Source: Diogma glabrata (lineage: Eukaryota; Arthropoda; Insecta; Diptera; Cylindrotomidae). From it: DNA of 64,000 bases. Positions 22,331-34,640 of this stretch are shown in pieces. Below the pieces are notes generated by a model. It saw nothing but the letters and a program-made list of their open reading frames with translations. It ran no database searches and had not been told where the DNA came from. The first letter of the stretch is position 1; every line of letters begins with the position of its first letter. The stretch lies in assembly GCA_963693315.1 (NCBI GenBank), contig OY856188.1, positions 2,912,257 to 2,976,256 of the forward strand, given 5' to 3'. The translations under genes and the position numbers were made by a program.

Positions 22331-22463
22331 AAATTATTGAAACAATTATCTTTTAACTTAAAGTTTTATTAATTCATATTTTTGGAAAAGAATAAAGAAA
22401 ATGATCTTGAATATTTTTTCCTTTGTTTTTATTTTTTTAATAGAAATAAAAATTAATAAATCA

Positions 22464-22864
22464 CGGAAAAGAAATAGCTAAGGGACGAAACCTAGGCCAA
22501 GCCCGCGCCACAGTTTTGGGGTTTGGGCCAGGTTTAACATTTTCATTGGCACAAGCTTGGACCAAGTTTGGACTGATGTCCTGGGGCCAAGCCTGATGTC
22601 TGGGGCCTCTTTCCATAACCTCTTTTCAATGTGTGGAAAAATATTGTAAAAAGACTAAAATATATAAAAATAAAAATAATATGGCTGGCACGTGTTTACA
22701 ATGTATTAGACTGGTGAATCACGTATTATATAATAAACTAAATCTTGGACCAGTCTACACATTTACAACTGGCCCAGACTGAAACCGAAGTTAACTAGCA
22801 AAGGGTTGGCTCGCCAAAACGGGTCCGAGTTTGGTTCGTTGTTTAGAATAGGCAGCTCCCGGGA
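22464..22864 (+). mobile_element. Non-autonomous element with GGCCCAG/TTGGACCAAG motifs, copy 1
   Basis: About 400 bp, aligned to the reverse complement of 40382-40784. Landmarks: AGCTAAGGG near the left, CATTTTCA with repeated TTGGACCAAG/GGGGCCAAG variants, an AT-rich centre, AATGTATTAGACTGGT, CTGGCCCAGACTG, and GGCAGCTCCCGGG at the right end. No ORF. The left terminus is eroded compared with the second copy. Confidence 0.7.
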
Positions 22865-23099
22865 TGTCTTAAAATGTATAGTTAAAAGGTAATTATTTCA
22901 ATTATTTAGTTATGTTGACCAAGAAAGTTCTAAACGGATTTCCCTCGACTGGTGATAAATTCTCCTAATTGTGTAGAACATTTCTCAAGTACATGAAAAA
23001 TAAACAGTATTCAAATTGACTATGGTAAAAAAAGAAAAACATTAACATTAAAAGTAGCACGTTTTTAGACATACTTTAATGATATCACCGAATTTTTAT

Positions 23100-24527
23100 T
23101 ATAGAGCAATTCCACGTCACCGCAACATCGATGTTCCCGACCCCCTCTGATTTCGATGAAATTTCATACACAGATAGTTAATGACAAAATAAAAATACTA
23201 TTTCTTTCGAAAAATGAAATTTCGCTCTTTGCCACCACACAGGGTGGTGGCAAAGTTTTACGGGTTGGCGAAACATTAGTATCTTTGGCTACCGATTGCT
23301 AACGGGTGACTAAACCGATTTAAGTCATTTATAGCTCATTAGAAAGGTGATTGATAGACCTTATAAAAAAATTATTTAAAATTTTGTAGTAATTTTTTAA
23401 AACTGTCTTAAACTTAAATAATATTTTCAAAGATGGCGCTGTTGAAGGTACCCTCACTTTTACCACATTTTTTTCCAGAAAAAAAATGTTTAATTAATTT
23501 TTCGAGACGAATTCTACAAGACGAAAAAATTCGCATATGAATATCAAACACATAATTTATCGAGTGTAATTTATTCTGAATTTCAGGCGTAAGATTTCGT
23601 AAAGTTTTTGAACACTTGCCGATACCAAATGGTTTTATACAATGATATTTACTCATGTTTTTAAAAAAAAATTATTTTAACGATAATACGCTTTAAAACT
23701 TCTTTGCTAACACAACATCAATATTTTTTTTAACAAGATTGAAAAATGAATTTAGTAATGATGCTGTACGATCAAAATATCTCTAAAGACTATTCTTTTA
23801 ATTACTGTGCTCTCATTTTATGACAGATATTATCATTAATAGGTAATTAAATTACGGTACTCGATTAGTTCATGCATTTAAAATTAATTTCCGACCGGTA
23901 GAAATCGGAGAAAATGCAAATTATGTAAAAAAGCATCCACACCCTCAAATACTTATCTTGTATCCTTAAAATAATTAAATGGTCAATAAATTTCTAGAAA
24001 ACAAGAATTCAGGTGGTTTTAGTTAAAATAGACTGCATTGTTTAAAAAAAAAATTTGAAAAACGGAAATTAAAATTTTGTAAGAATTTTATTTTCAAAAC
24101 GGGAAATTATGCCATTGGGAAACTTTCGATTTAGATTAAGAATTAATTGAGTATTTTTTCTCTGGAAAAAAATTTGATAAAAGTGAGAGTACCCTCAACA
24201 GCGCCATCTTTGAAAATTTTATTTCAGTTTAAGACAGTTTTAAAAATTTACTACAAAATTTTTAAAAAAATTTTTATAAGATCTATCAATTACCTTTCTA
24301 ATGAGCTATAAATGACTTAAATCGGTTTAGTCAATCGTTAACAATCGGTAGCCAAAGATACTAATGTTTCGCCAACCTGTAAAACTTTGCCGCAACCCTG
24401 TGTCATCCCCAGAGCGAAATTTCATTTATTTTGTTATTGGCTATCTGTGTATGAAATTATCGAAATCAAAGGGGTCAGTGCGGATGCTAGAACAAATGCT
24501 GTTGCGGTGACGTGGAATTGCTCTATA
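23100..24527. mobile_element. Long-TIR DNA element, about 1.4 kb
   Basis: Inverted arms of about 370-385 bp (23100-23485 and about 24160-24527) begin TATAGAGCAATTCCACG and pair over most of their length with scattered differences. The centre (about 23490-24155) has one short minus-strand ORF entering the left arm. Likely a deletion derivative of an autonomous element. A TA target duplication is possible because both ends are flanked by TA, but the ends are themselves TATA. Confidence 0.85.
23414..23656 (-). CDS. Short ORF in long-TIR element, possible transposase N-terminus
   Basis: 80-codon ORF starting in the spacer and running into the left TIR arm. It has C-I-K-P-F near the start and a later ...IFSSCRIRLEKLI segment, which could be the cysteine pairs of an N-terminal zinc-binding domain as found in some arthropod transposases. 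No catalytic domain follows. The element is probably an internal deletion derivative. Assignment is tentative. Confidence 0.35.
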   Translation of the reverse strand: MSKYHCIKPFGIGKCSKTLRNLTPEIQNKLHSINYVFDIHMRIFSSCRIRLEKLIKHFFSGKKCGKSEGTFNSAIFENII

Positions 24528-24719
24528 TTTTACAGGCTCCGTAAAGTAAAAGGAGTTTCTAAGTAACAGGCTTTGACTATATTGTGTCAAACTGACTCTG
24601 TGATTTTTTAAAAAATTTTCTGTCAATCAGCGTCGAAACGTTCAGAGTTTGTCAAACTTCCTTTCTCCGTGAATTTTTTCAAATTTTTCTGCCAATTAAT
24701 TCGTTCGAAATCCAAGGGG

Positions 24720-24965
24720 GACCAATTTTTTTGACAATAACCAAAACCTTCGATATCATAGCCATACCGATTCACACCATTTGCAATAAACAATGAAGAT
24801 TGCCATATGTAAAAAATTGGATTAGTGTTTTTGATTAAATTTTTTTTATATGGAGTCTTAGTTTTCCAGATGGCGTTATAGTGATTTTTTGAATTTTTTT
24901 TATATTGAGTTTTATTTTCAAAATGGCGCTACAAGTTCACGATTTTTTTTCTGCTAAAAAATGAG
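24720..24965. repeat. Dispersed repeat, second copy inside LINE A at 43425-43645
   Basis: The stretch from CTTCGATATCATAGCC through TTTGCAATAAACAATGAAG and TGGCGTTATAGTG to AATGGCGCTACAA matches the reverse complement of 43425-43645. Non-coding. Confidence 0.8.
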
Positions 24966-25831
24966 TTAGTCTTCTATATCGGGGTTTTGCAATAACTCAA
25001 AAACTGTGCATCGAAAAATTCCAAAAACAAATTCCAATTTTCATAAATTCAAGTGCTTTTTCAAATGAAACCCCATATGACCGGGTTTAAATGGTGTTTT
25101 TACCCTTTCTCATTCCCACCCCCTTAATAAATATAATTATGAGTATTTGACACTTTTCTATATTTTTCATCAAAAACTTACTAATTTTTCTATCATTGCA
25201 AATACATTTTAAGATCTTTGGTAAATTAGGTTCGGAGCTACCAGAGGAAAGAAAACAAAGAAAACGTCATTATTCAAAATTATACAAAAAACGGTGGTGT
25301 GTAAAATTCCAAAATACATTTTTTTAAATTAGTGGAACCCCTTCATATGATACCCTACTTGTCTCGATAAAAACGCTTATATTTTTTCAAAGATCGTACC
25401 CCTGTAAAATAAACGAAAACAACTTTATTTATTTTTTAACCTGTCACCTTGTGGTTAGTTAGTTTTAGGTTAGTTTTATACGCACCTCAAGTTTTTGTTC
25501 TATAGGATTTATGGTATACGAGGTAATCGATATAATGCGAAAAACACGTTTTACTCTCACCAATAGGGTTCGTTATAAAAAACGGAACCCTAAAGAGCGT
25601 AATTTTTTTAAAACAATTTGCAAAACAATTATGGAACCAATCATTTGGTGAAATATTCTATGATCATGTCCCGCGCTTCCATGTGTTATCATCATGTCCC
25701 GCAACCAAATAAATTATATATATTGGTAATTTTGCACATTTATCATATTACACCGATACCCAGCAACATTCTATGATTACAAAATTAAAGAAACACAGAC
25801 AGCATCTTGAAAATGTAGCGTAACGATACTA
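24966..25831. other. Repetitive-looking intergenic, no gene seen
   Basis: No coding family. A hairpin-like GGGTTCGTTATAAAAAACGGAACCC lies at about 25565-25590. Phrases such as CCCCATATGACC recall the repeats at 62770-64000, so part may be another diverged element. Confidence 0.45.
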
Positions 25832-26294
25832 TTTATTTAGCGTATGGTTTTTGTTGTGACACATTAAAAACAAAAATAAAACTTAAAATAGGTAGATTTT
25901 TCTATGAAATCTACCTAAAACAAAACATGAATACACATTAAATGAGCTTACAATCGATTTGATTGCGTGTCTTTTAGTTAAAAATTAAAAAGTAAAATAT
26001 TAACATATTTGAACATTAGATGTTTACATCGAGTGAGTCTATCCATCGGGAGTTGCCAATTGGATGTCTGAGTTGTCGCCATTGTATCGTCGAAGTGGAC
26101 ACACAGTTGCAATGTGTTTTATGGTTTGTTGTGGGGCTCCGCAGTCTCATTGAGAGGACTCTGAGATGCCCCACTTGTAGAAAGAATCAGCAGAACGTCC
26201 ATGATTCGTTCTTATTCGGTTTAGTGTAGCCCAGGTATGACGTGACAGATCGAAACCAGGTTGGGCAGAAGGCGGGTTAGTAATAGATATTACA
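25832..26294 (-). mobile_element. LINE family A, copy 3 (5'-truncated)
   Basis: Minus-strand fragment with the last part of ORF2 (zinc-binding tail, about 26010-26290) and the whole 3' UTR, including the AGGTAGATTT hairpin at 25890-25916, ending CGCTAAATAAA at about 25832. The plus ORF 26020-26229 is the complement of the true frame. It is uninterrupted, so it serves as the reference for the insertions in copies 1 and 2. Confidence 0.88.
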
Positions 26295-26542
26295 AAGTAC
26301 TTTAGTGCGTGTTAAATAGTGTAAACTTCGTATGATCCTCATAAATTTATCAAAATGCATAATTTCACAAAATATATTTATGAAAATTCTTGTTGGAACA
26401 AGAATGGCAAATATGTAATTTCAAAATATAAACAAATATTAATTAGACCTTCAACATCAATTAACAACTTATTTTCAACAAAATAAATCTATTTTATGGG
26501 CTTACAGGTAGCAGCTAACCGAAGAAATCATAAATTAAAAAA

Positions 26543-28795
26543 ATGACAAATGTTATTGTTCGTAAGGCAACAAAGGAAGATTTAAAAGATGTCATCGAAA
26601 TGATTCAGGTAATTAAGAAAAAATATTATTTTGAGTATTTTTATGGTTTGCTTAATTTTAATCGTAAGCAATTATGAGACAAATAATTTTATTTTGTTGA
26701 ACAAAACAAAACATGTTTTTAATATATGAAACTCGTTTATACGTAGTTAGGATGGCCATACATTTGTTTTGGTAGGATGGCCGTACATTTGTTTTGGATG
26801 AATAGTTATAGTTTATACTTTATACCACCCAAGCAAATTTGCTTATGTTTACTTATAAACTATTGCTCGAGAACAAAATTTATCATCAAACAACTTACTC
26901 AATAAACTACTATTATTACTTGAAAATTTTAGTTTAAATGCATTTATTTTTTGTGAATCAGAAACGTTGGTTCGATACAAAAACTATCGTGTGCTACTCG
27001 GGCTACCTAGTGGGTTTAGTCAAACTTGTGTGATAGCCTCTTAGCGCCAGTAGCACATGCAAACAAAGATTCCATTCAAACATTAGCAGCTGGTAGATGC
27101 ACACATATTACTGATTGTCTGTCAAATAATGACATTTTAGTCGATCTTAAAAATAGGAAGTCAATATATTTTAAACCATCCCTATACATGTGATGCTAAT
27201 AATTTTAATCCTATTTCGCTAGAGCCTAAACAGTAAAGCACCGATAATCAGAGAACTTTTTTGAAAACTTTTAATCCTTACCAAGGCACAAACTACGGCG
27301 TTCCAATAAAACACAATATAAAACATTACATTGTGACTAGCAGAAGACTAATTCATTGATCACTAGACGTTTTTAGACCGGACCAGACGATTGTTGCAAA
27401 TGTAGACGGCTAAATACTGCCATCGTCATCGATAGATGCTCCTTTTCAAAAGTACAAAGTTTTTATATGCAAACAATTCAGAAAGAGGTAAAAGCACATG
27501 TTTGCGGATTTGGGCGAAACGTATTAGATTAATGGCTTCAACCCAAGCTACTTTTGTATATGAGAAATATTGGTTTTTGTAATTTTTTTTTTGTATTGTT
27601 TGTGCAATGACAAATGAAGTGAATCAAACCGAGTGTTCCAGGGGTGGTATATCCTACTTTGACTATTTGAAAGAAAGGAAACAAGGCTTAGATTAAAGTT
27701 TTATTGATTACTAAATATATTGCCTGAATTTCATAATATTAGAAATTCATTTATATTTTAAAAATATTTCTAGGAATTGGCGGATTTTCAAAAGATGCCA
27801 GATGGACCAAAATTAAAAATTGAAGGTAAAGTTTTTAGTTTTTTTTTTAATTTCCGTAAAATACAAATGTTTGCTTTACAGATTTAATACGTGATGGTGG
27901 ATTTGAAGAAACAAAAAATGAAAATCCACTTTTTCATTGTTGTGTTGCTGAATTACAAACTGAAAATAATGAGCTCTCGAAAAGTATTGATCCTATGACC
28001 CGGTATGATAAGATTTATTTTATTATTTATTTTTCTTATTAACATAAATGTATATTTTATATTTACTTAATGAAAAAGCGATAAGAAATTTAAAACAGAA
28101 AAAATTATTAATTAATTTAAAATTTGTTATTGCAACTCGAAATTATTTGTTTTAATAATATATATATATTCAGAATTGTTAATTCTTCTGCCTTGTTGTA
28201 AAAATTATTAATGTATTTGAAATACACGAAATAGATCGATTTAGGTCAATTTACATAGATATCAAAGCGCCATTAGAATTACATATTATAATGTTTAAGA
28301 GAATATATTTAATAACGTTTTGCAGTTCATATTGTTTTTTTGCAAAGAGACCTTAGGCTGATCTAAGATTTTTTTATGGCTTTTGTGGGAATTACGCAAA
28401 ACGGGGTTCTGAAGTCATTCTTGAAATAATTTAATACATTCAAAAGTTACAGGTTATTTTTACTTGTTGTTCTGCTTTACTTTTACAGTACAATTGTGGG
28501 TTACTCAATCTCATACAACAGCTATTCAACGCAGGATGGCAAATCTTTATTTTTAGAAGATCTTTATGTTCGTGATAAATATCGAAGATATGGTATTGGA
28601 AAAAAAATATTTATGAATGCAGTTAAAACCGCAAAAGACACAAATTGTTCACGATTAAATTTTCATGTACTAAAGTGGAATCCCGCGAAAGACTTTTATA
28701 CCAAATTAGGAGCAATAAATTTAAGTCAGACAGAATATTTGGAATATTATCGAATACTATCTGGACCAATGGAAAATTTATTGAACAAAAATTGA
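26543..28795 (+). CDS. GNAT acetyltransferase, diamine/thialysine type (four exons)
   Basis: Exons 26543-26608, 27774-27825, 27882-28002 and 28489-28795 join with GT-AG borders and consistent phases (0, 1, 2) to a 181-aa protein, the usual length for this family. Known family members transfer acetyl from acetyl-CoA to the terminal amine of polyamines or thialysine in the cytosol. Visible features: start MTNVIVRKATKED; GDGGF-type segment (IRDGGFEE); beta-4 LEDLYVRDKYR; the acetyl-CoA loop RRYGIGK; and the family tail WNPAKDFYTKLGA...EYYRI. All are in the expected order. Substrate is not decidable from sequence. A second copy of the last exon lies at 30430-30748 and could be an alternative 3' end. 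Confidence 0.93.
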
Positions 28796-29055
28796 AAATA
28801 TGTATATTGCAAATATAAAACTTGATTAATTGATCGAAAGTAAAATAAATATTTGGGATAACTAAAGAATATGAATTAAAATTAATTATTTCGATTCAAT
28901 AAATTGTTGTATATTTGATATGGGTTTGATATGAACTCCGAACGCTGGTACTCCCTAAATAATATGTGATTTATGTTAACAAGCTTGAATATTCCATACA
29001 GTCTACGGTATTTAAATGACCACAGAACGTAATAAATCCTTTAAAAAAAGGATAC
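28796..29055. other. Short intergenic, no gene seen
   Basis: 3' flank of the acetyltransferase with AATAAA-type signals at about 28845 and 28898. Nothing else recognised. Confidence 0.5.
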
Positions 29056-29059
29056 TCCA

Positions 29060-29870
29060 AAAATCCACAAATTCCGTAGAGCTCATGAAGGCGTCCAAAG
29101 CACTTGCAACAGATGGTCTGTTACTTATTGTGTTAAAAGACGTAGGTTCATTAGATCAATAGCCTGTGGAAGGTCGGTCGCGTAATAACTTTTCTAAATC
29201 CAGAAGCCGGGGCAGATGATTCTATAAATTATATAGAGGACTATAACTATTGTCACCGATGGCTAAACTAATAAAGTACCTCATTCTACCAAGACAGCAG
29301 AAACATCTAACGCCATAGGCTCACCTTCGACGTTCAAACACGACAACTACCCTCCATACTATTACAGACGCAATACAAAGAAGTCTGAAAAAAGAAAAAA
29401 CATCCGCAATGTTCTGATCCCCTTGGATTTCTATTTCTAGCTATAATTGAAATGATCAGTCATAGCAACAATGGCTAAATTGATTCAATATAACAATGCC
29501 ACAAACGATCACAAGATGGCCCCAAACAACATCAGAGTTATAAAAATAGAACTTTTATCTACAGCAACTTTTTTGTGCCAAGTCTACCACAGCAACTGAT
29601 TGCCACAGAAATCGTACAATATATGAGAGACTGGATATTGAGACCTCAGGAAACACGATATTCATATAGCTAAACAACCTAAAATACTGGATGTGTCTTC
29701 GACAATATATTGACATTCGTCCCCCACGCAAAACACATCTGGAGAAGGCTACGAATGCGCAACAACGAGTTAATATCTCTAGTTGAGACAGAGATGACAA
29801 GATCAGATCACTACAACATTGATCGTTCCATTTTAAATTCTGCAGCACCCGTTTGAAAAAATTCCCATCA
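29060..29870 (+). pseudogene. Very degraded I/Jockey-group LINE RT remnant
   Basis: Across frames one reads MKASKALATDGL (compare IKPSKAIGPDGI of LINE C), then MAKLIKYLILP, then a TTTTLHTITDAIQRSLK-like segment matching STTTALHRIQNQISDGL of LINE C. The order is right and all frames are broken. The minus ORF 29555-29848 is a shadow. Confidence 0.5.
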
Positions 29871-30429
29871 AAAATTTCCTAAACATATGTTATACATATT
29901 TTTAAACATATAAAAAAAACCGATACCACTAGCAGGCTGGACGAGGAAACGTACAAGGAAAATCTGAAAGAACTTGTTCAACAAAAAGCTAATTTATGTG
30001 GAATACGGTACCGCCCAAGCCAAGGTAAAATTTGAGGCGATTCGTTACATGTGGAACAGAAATCAGAACTGCAGAGTTGTGTTTTGTCAAATCGATACCC
30101 AAACTTTTCTCTGGTTTTGAATACTTTTTCTTTTACGTAGTGAATATACAAACATTGTTCTGGGTTTGAATATTCCCTCTCTGATTCTGCTCTCTAATTT
30201 GCATTGCATGTCCGCGATAGCAATAGCGGTGGTATAAGGTTACCCTCCCAACGGTTATGTTTCTCATCATTTTTTCTGATTAATTTAAAAATTTAGAAAT
30301 TTAACCTGAACATCTCCATACTTCGAAATAACATGCATCAATATTTCATATTCATTATTCTTACATGTCTAATTCATACAAAAATATATTTATATTCTTG
30401 CTTTAAGAATTTTTTTAATTATATTTCAG

Positions 30430-30748
30430 TGTAATTGCAGGATACTCCATAACATTCCACGGTTATTCCACGTGGGAAGGTAAATCACTATGTATAGAAA
30501 ATTTATTTGTTCGGGCTAAACATAGAAATACTGGTATTGGAAAAAGACTATTTTTTAATGTCGTTGAAATGGCACGACAAATGAATTGTTCAAGATTAGA
30601 ATTACATATTTCAAAGAATAACTCTGCTAAAACGTTTTATGACAAATTGGGATTAATAAATTTAAGTGCGACCGAAGATTGGGAATACTTTTGTATGCTG
30701 AGTGAAACAATGGATAGTCTATTAAATGAATTAAATGACATAAATTGA
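30430..30748 (+). CDS. Second GNAT terminal exon (paralogous or alternative last exon)
   Basis: After acceptor ATATTTCAG, the frame is open to TGA at 30746. It encodes VIAGYSITFHGYS..., ENLFVRAKHRNTGIGK (acetyl-CoA loop kept) and NNSAKTFYDKLGLINL, parallel to exon 4 of the acetyltransferase at 28489-28795 but clearly diverged. No copies of exons 1-3 lie between 28796 and 30429. The exon enters in the same phase as exon 4, so exon 3 (donor after 28002) could splice to either. It is thus either an alternative last exon giving a second C-terminal half, or a partial duplication not yet decayed. Confidence 0.8.
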
Positions 30749-31694
30749 TTTTCTTTTAAATATTTTTAAATAAAATGAAATTATATATTTGGGATTATTG
30801 TATTAAATTTATATAGTGAAATGAGGAAATCGCAACTATATGTGTCTGCTATGTATTTAAAGGAACAGCAAAATATGTATTACATTGACAAAATTACTGT
30901 TAACATTAAATTTTTAAACGGGTTTTTATAATCTTTGACACCAATCCTTTATAATTTTGGACCTTCTTATTTTTCCAATTTTGTACAAAAGATCGAAAAT
31001 TTTAAAAATCATTCAGAATTTTTGAAATATCACAGACAATTGCAGAAAAATATCACTAATCAAGGTCATACGTCACATGATCCAAGAATTGCAACTAGCT
31101 GGATTATATGGCCACTGAATTTTAGTTTTGCTCTCGCAAAGTTTTTAACGATGACAAACTAGAATGGGATCGGTGTGTAATCAATGTGAAACTGCACTAA
31201 AAGCAGTAACATACAGTTTCTAAGTACTTAATTCTCTTTTTATGCGATAGATACGTTCCTCAGAAAAATGCATAAGAAAATTCGCATAAAAAGAGAAACA
31301 CTTACATTGAGATATATGTTCCATTATTTTCAAATGTCTCGCATAAAACCAAAAAATGGCATAAAAAGTCGCGATTAACACAGAAAAAGGAATTCGGCCA
31401 GACCTTATAGACCTTATAGACATATTTGAAGAACGGAATAAAATACAAATTTTACAATAAATTAAAATCATTAGGATAACAATAAGTCATTCAGTTCAGT
31501 TCAGTTAATTTCACAATGAAGTCAATAAAGTGAAATAATAAAATTTCACTTTATGAAGTCAATATGAAAATATGAAAATTTCACTTTAGTCAATAAAGGC
31601 TGAAAAAGAACACTGAACATTAACGGACAAAAACAGACTTCTCCATAAAGAACACCACAACAACGAGAAAAAACAAAATCACAAACTTCTAATG
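30749..31694. other. Intergenic, no gene seen
   Basis: The ORFs 30935-31162 and 31220-31471 have no family features. Short GCATAAAA(A/G)-type repeats occur around 31240-31375, and TCAGTTCAGTTCAGTT near 31495. No gene supported. Confidence 0.5.
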
Positions 31695-32007
31695 CCCAAA
31701 ATACATGTGCAGAAAGTCTGCACGCAGTGCTGAATGCATATCTGCATCTAAAATAGATGTGATTTGAGTTATAAACAAAATAATTCATTTTCAAGCAAAA
31801 TGTCAAAATCATCCATTTTAATCTGAATTTTCAAGTAGTTTTTTTTATTGTGGTAGCACTGCCTCTGTGCAGCGAAATTAGAATTAGAGATATCTTGCAG
31901 AATTTTTCTGTATGCAGAATTTTTCTGTATGCAGAATTTAATTGCTCTCATATAACAACACATGTTCTAATTTCGCTGCATGCAGAATTCTGCACATGTA
32001 TTTGGAC
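31695..32007. mobile_element. MITE with ATACATGTGCAGAA ends
   Basis: About 312 bp. Left end CCAAAATACATGTGCAGAA (31696-31714) mirrors the right end (about 31987-32006). An 18-bp tandem unit TTTTTCTGTATGCAGAAT occurs twice near 31902-31938. The two halves are partly complementary (GCAGCGAAATTAGAA against TTCTAATTTCGCTGC). No ORF. Confidence 0.75.
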
Positions 32008-32449
32008 TATAATTCATATATGAAAAGCCGCACACAAATTGTATAGACAAACCGCATAACTTGAAAATCCCATGCATTCAAATGTGTATTCAAAGTGTAT
32101 TTATATACATACAATCGCGCCAATACAATCGCGCCAATAAATAAAATTAAAAACAAATAGTCATACAGGACTAAAATAAATGTGTCTTAGTCTGGCCATT
32201 CTGGATAAAGTTACAGAGAAACTAAAAAACTAAGAGATGAAGGAATATACTCAGGTAAGAAATAATCTAATAAGAAAAATAAATTTTACAGAAAATAAAC
32301 AAAACCTAAGGATACGCAGTACATTTTTGTTTGTCCTGAGACTGCTTTTGATCCAAAACGTCGAAAATGCTTGTCGAAACACTTATCGAGAAATAATTGT
32401 ACACATCCCCGACATCTATTTTTATTAAATATATTTAATTTTCTCAACA
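32008..32449. other. Intergenic, no gene seen
   Basis: A short direct duplication (CAATCGCGCCAATA twice, about 32113-32140). The ORF 32237-32428 is not supported by any motif. Confidence 0.45.
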
Positions 32450-32935
32450 AACGAATCGTAGTTCTTTATTGTGTCTTCAGCAACATTGGTGTGAATGTTT
32501 TTTAAGCCCGTCTTATACGTAGGCTCGTCAATGTTACCGATTGTTTCTAACATCTTGTAAGAAGCACTTCACAGTAGGCCTTATATCTCTAGATGGTGTA
32601 CTCACGAACAAGGTATCATTGCAGGAATTTTGTTCTATATGACAGGCCCATAGATATTGTTTGGTAAGCATTTCGTCACAGACCGGCAATATGTTACGTT
32701 CTTCGTGTAGGTGATCGCGGTGGACCATCAAATGACATCCGGTTGTGGTACGCAAGGCTCCGTTCTGTGTTATTTGTAACTTATTCCAGTGAGTGTCAGC
32801 GACTTTGGGAGTCAAATCACTGGAATAAGTTACAAATAAGGCAATGATGTTAAATATACAAGGCTCCTCCAATAGTATTTCTAAATTCTGATTTATCTGG
32901 CTCAAAGTCTTCGTAAATAAACATGACATCTATCT
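32450..32935 (-). pseudogene. LINE C ORF2 C-terminal fragment
   Basis: Minus-strand reading matches the C-terminal part of LINE C (52780-54921): THWNKLQITQNGALRTTTGC, SCNDTLFVSTPSRDIRPT, CFLQDVRNN, then in another frame NIDEPTYKTGLK. The upstream portion contains a 23-bp perfect inverted repeat where the sequence doubles back, see 32770-32839. Confidence 0.8.
32770..32839. repeat. Perfect 23-bp inverted repeat inside LINE C fragment
   Basis: 32770-32792 and 32817-32839 are exact reverse complements (TTATTTGTAACTTATTCC...), separated by 24 bp. The segment encodes HWNKLQ on the minus strand, so the LINE sequence was copied and inverted locally, as expected from a template switch. Confidence 0.9.
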
Positions 32936-33049
32936 GTGTTATTTATACAGTAGTCCTACCTACCACGATAATCAAACATTGGAAGCATTTAATTCTCTTA
33001 AAGAAATAATTGATAACATCTTCATCATCGCACCTAATCCAGTCCTCAC

Positions 33050-33960
33050 AGAGAAATAGGGTAAAGCAATTCATGACTTTGGTAAGTCTCATGAGATTTC
33101 CGTTGATATATCTAAGGCGTTTGACAGAGAAATGCATCGGACTCTTATCAACAAATTAATTTTATTTTGAGTCTTTTTATCCTAGAGATTTTTTATAGTA
33201 GTCCTGGAGACTGAATGGTGTTGTTTCGGTTAAATTCCCAATTCAAGCCGGCGTTTTTCAGGGTTCGGTTCTTTCACCAACCCTTTTTCTGATCTTTATC
33301 GCAACGGTTTGTTATCTATCACTATAAACCCAATATATAGGTTTGCCGAAGACAGGACTATCTTCCATTCATATTAAAAGAATAAAATAACAACCACCTA
33401 GTCTAGCTACTAATCATCATCGTAGAAAGATGTTTAAATCCTTGGATGTAGATCTTGAATCAAATCTGGTGTAAACTGAACCTTGTGACATTTAATTCTA
33501 GTTTTGTCCCATAAAACCTGACTGTACAGCTCCAATGCAACGTTGTCCAGACTACCATTATTAAACTATTGAGTACTATTAAACTATTGAGCACCTTAAC
33601 TATTGAGTACTAATTTCAATCACAAACAGAACTGGCATGATCATATTCGTTCCGTGGTGTAATTAGGATCCTAACGATTTGATTCCTACGTCGCAGTAAA
33701 AGTTTTAACTATCCATCTGAAATTACAACATTTATGGGTTGCAGTACAAAAAACATCTTAAAAAATTTGTATTAAAATTTGTATTTGCATTGAAGTCGAT
33801 TGATTATCTAATGATAACATCAGGTATGGATTCGCTGCATCATACACAATAGCTTCATCCTTTCACATTGCGTATACTGGTGGAATCGATGGTTAAGACC
33901 CGAACTATAAAAAAAAGAGTTGTCGGTCCCGTATATAGAAATAGCGCTTTTAAAAAGATT
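33050..33960 (+). pseudogene. LINE B-like RT remnant
   Basis: Degraded but in order: DFGKSHEISVDISKAFDREMH (palm block A), then FQGSVLSPTLFLIFIA across a frame change, FAED in place of FADD, NLVTFNSS, NHKQNWHDHI, and a weak QKRAIR-like end near 33910. It parallels the intact ORF at 44976-47075, with multiple frameshifts. Confidence 0.75.
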
Positions 33961-34640
33961 GTAAAAAGATTTGTAAAAAGTATGTTTTATAACTCTATTA
34001 CGCCATGTTGTTAAATATTTACTTATAATTAGTCTTTACTACTTGACTGGAATGCACTAATACTCTTAAAAAATCGGAGAAGTAGTCCTAGCTCCAGCGC
34101 TCCGAAGACGTACCTCGAAACCCGAAGAGTAAAAAGTACAAGCTGGTATCCCTAGTTCTATCATCTTATATATTAATACGGTAAAAAAAACTTTCTGGAG
34201 CCTAAGGCTTTTTTATTCGCTTATGGATTCGTTTCAAATTTTCACTGCTAATTGATATTAGTGTAACTTAGGTCTTAAAGATTTTTCACACAAATCGGAT
34301 CATAAATAAAAAAAGTTATAGACGAATTAAAATGTATTTTTGAATTTAACGCCCCTCCCCTCCCCCCGCTATACAATATCAAATGGAATCGCCCAATCTT
34401 TTCTTTGTTTTTTTATTATTATTTTCAAATTTCAATTAAGTTTATGCATTGATTTAGGAGTGTATAGGCGTATTATTTTTCTTTGTTTTTTTATTATTAT
34501 TATTAGTGAAATGAATGTTGTGAATGAATGATAATGGTGTGAGTGAGTTTATTTTTTATTATTATTATTTTTCTTTGATTTTCTTTGATTTAATTATTAT
34601 GGTGTTAGTTAATGGTGAAATTAATGTTGTGAATGAACGA
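33961..34640. other. Intergenic with short repeats, no gene seen
   Basis: TTCTTTGTTTTTTTATTATT recurs at about 34402 and 34479 and in shortened form near 34568. GAATGTTGTGAATGAA-type phrases recur near 34511 and 34623. No gene. Confidence 0.5.
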
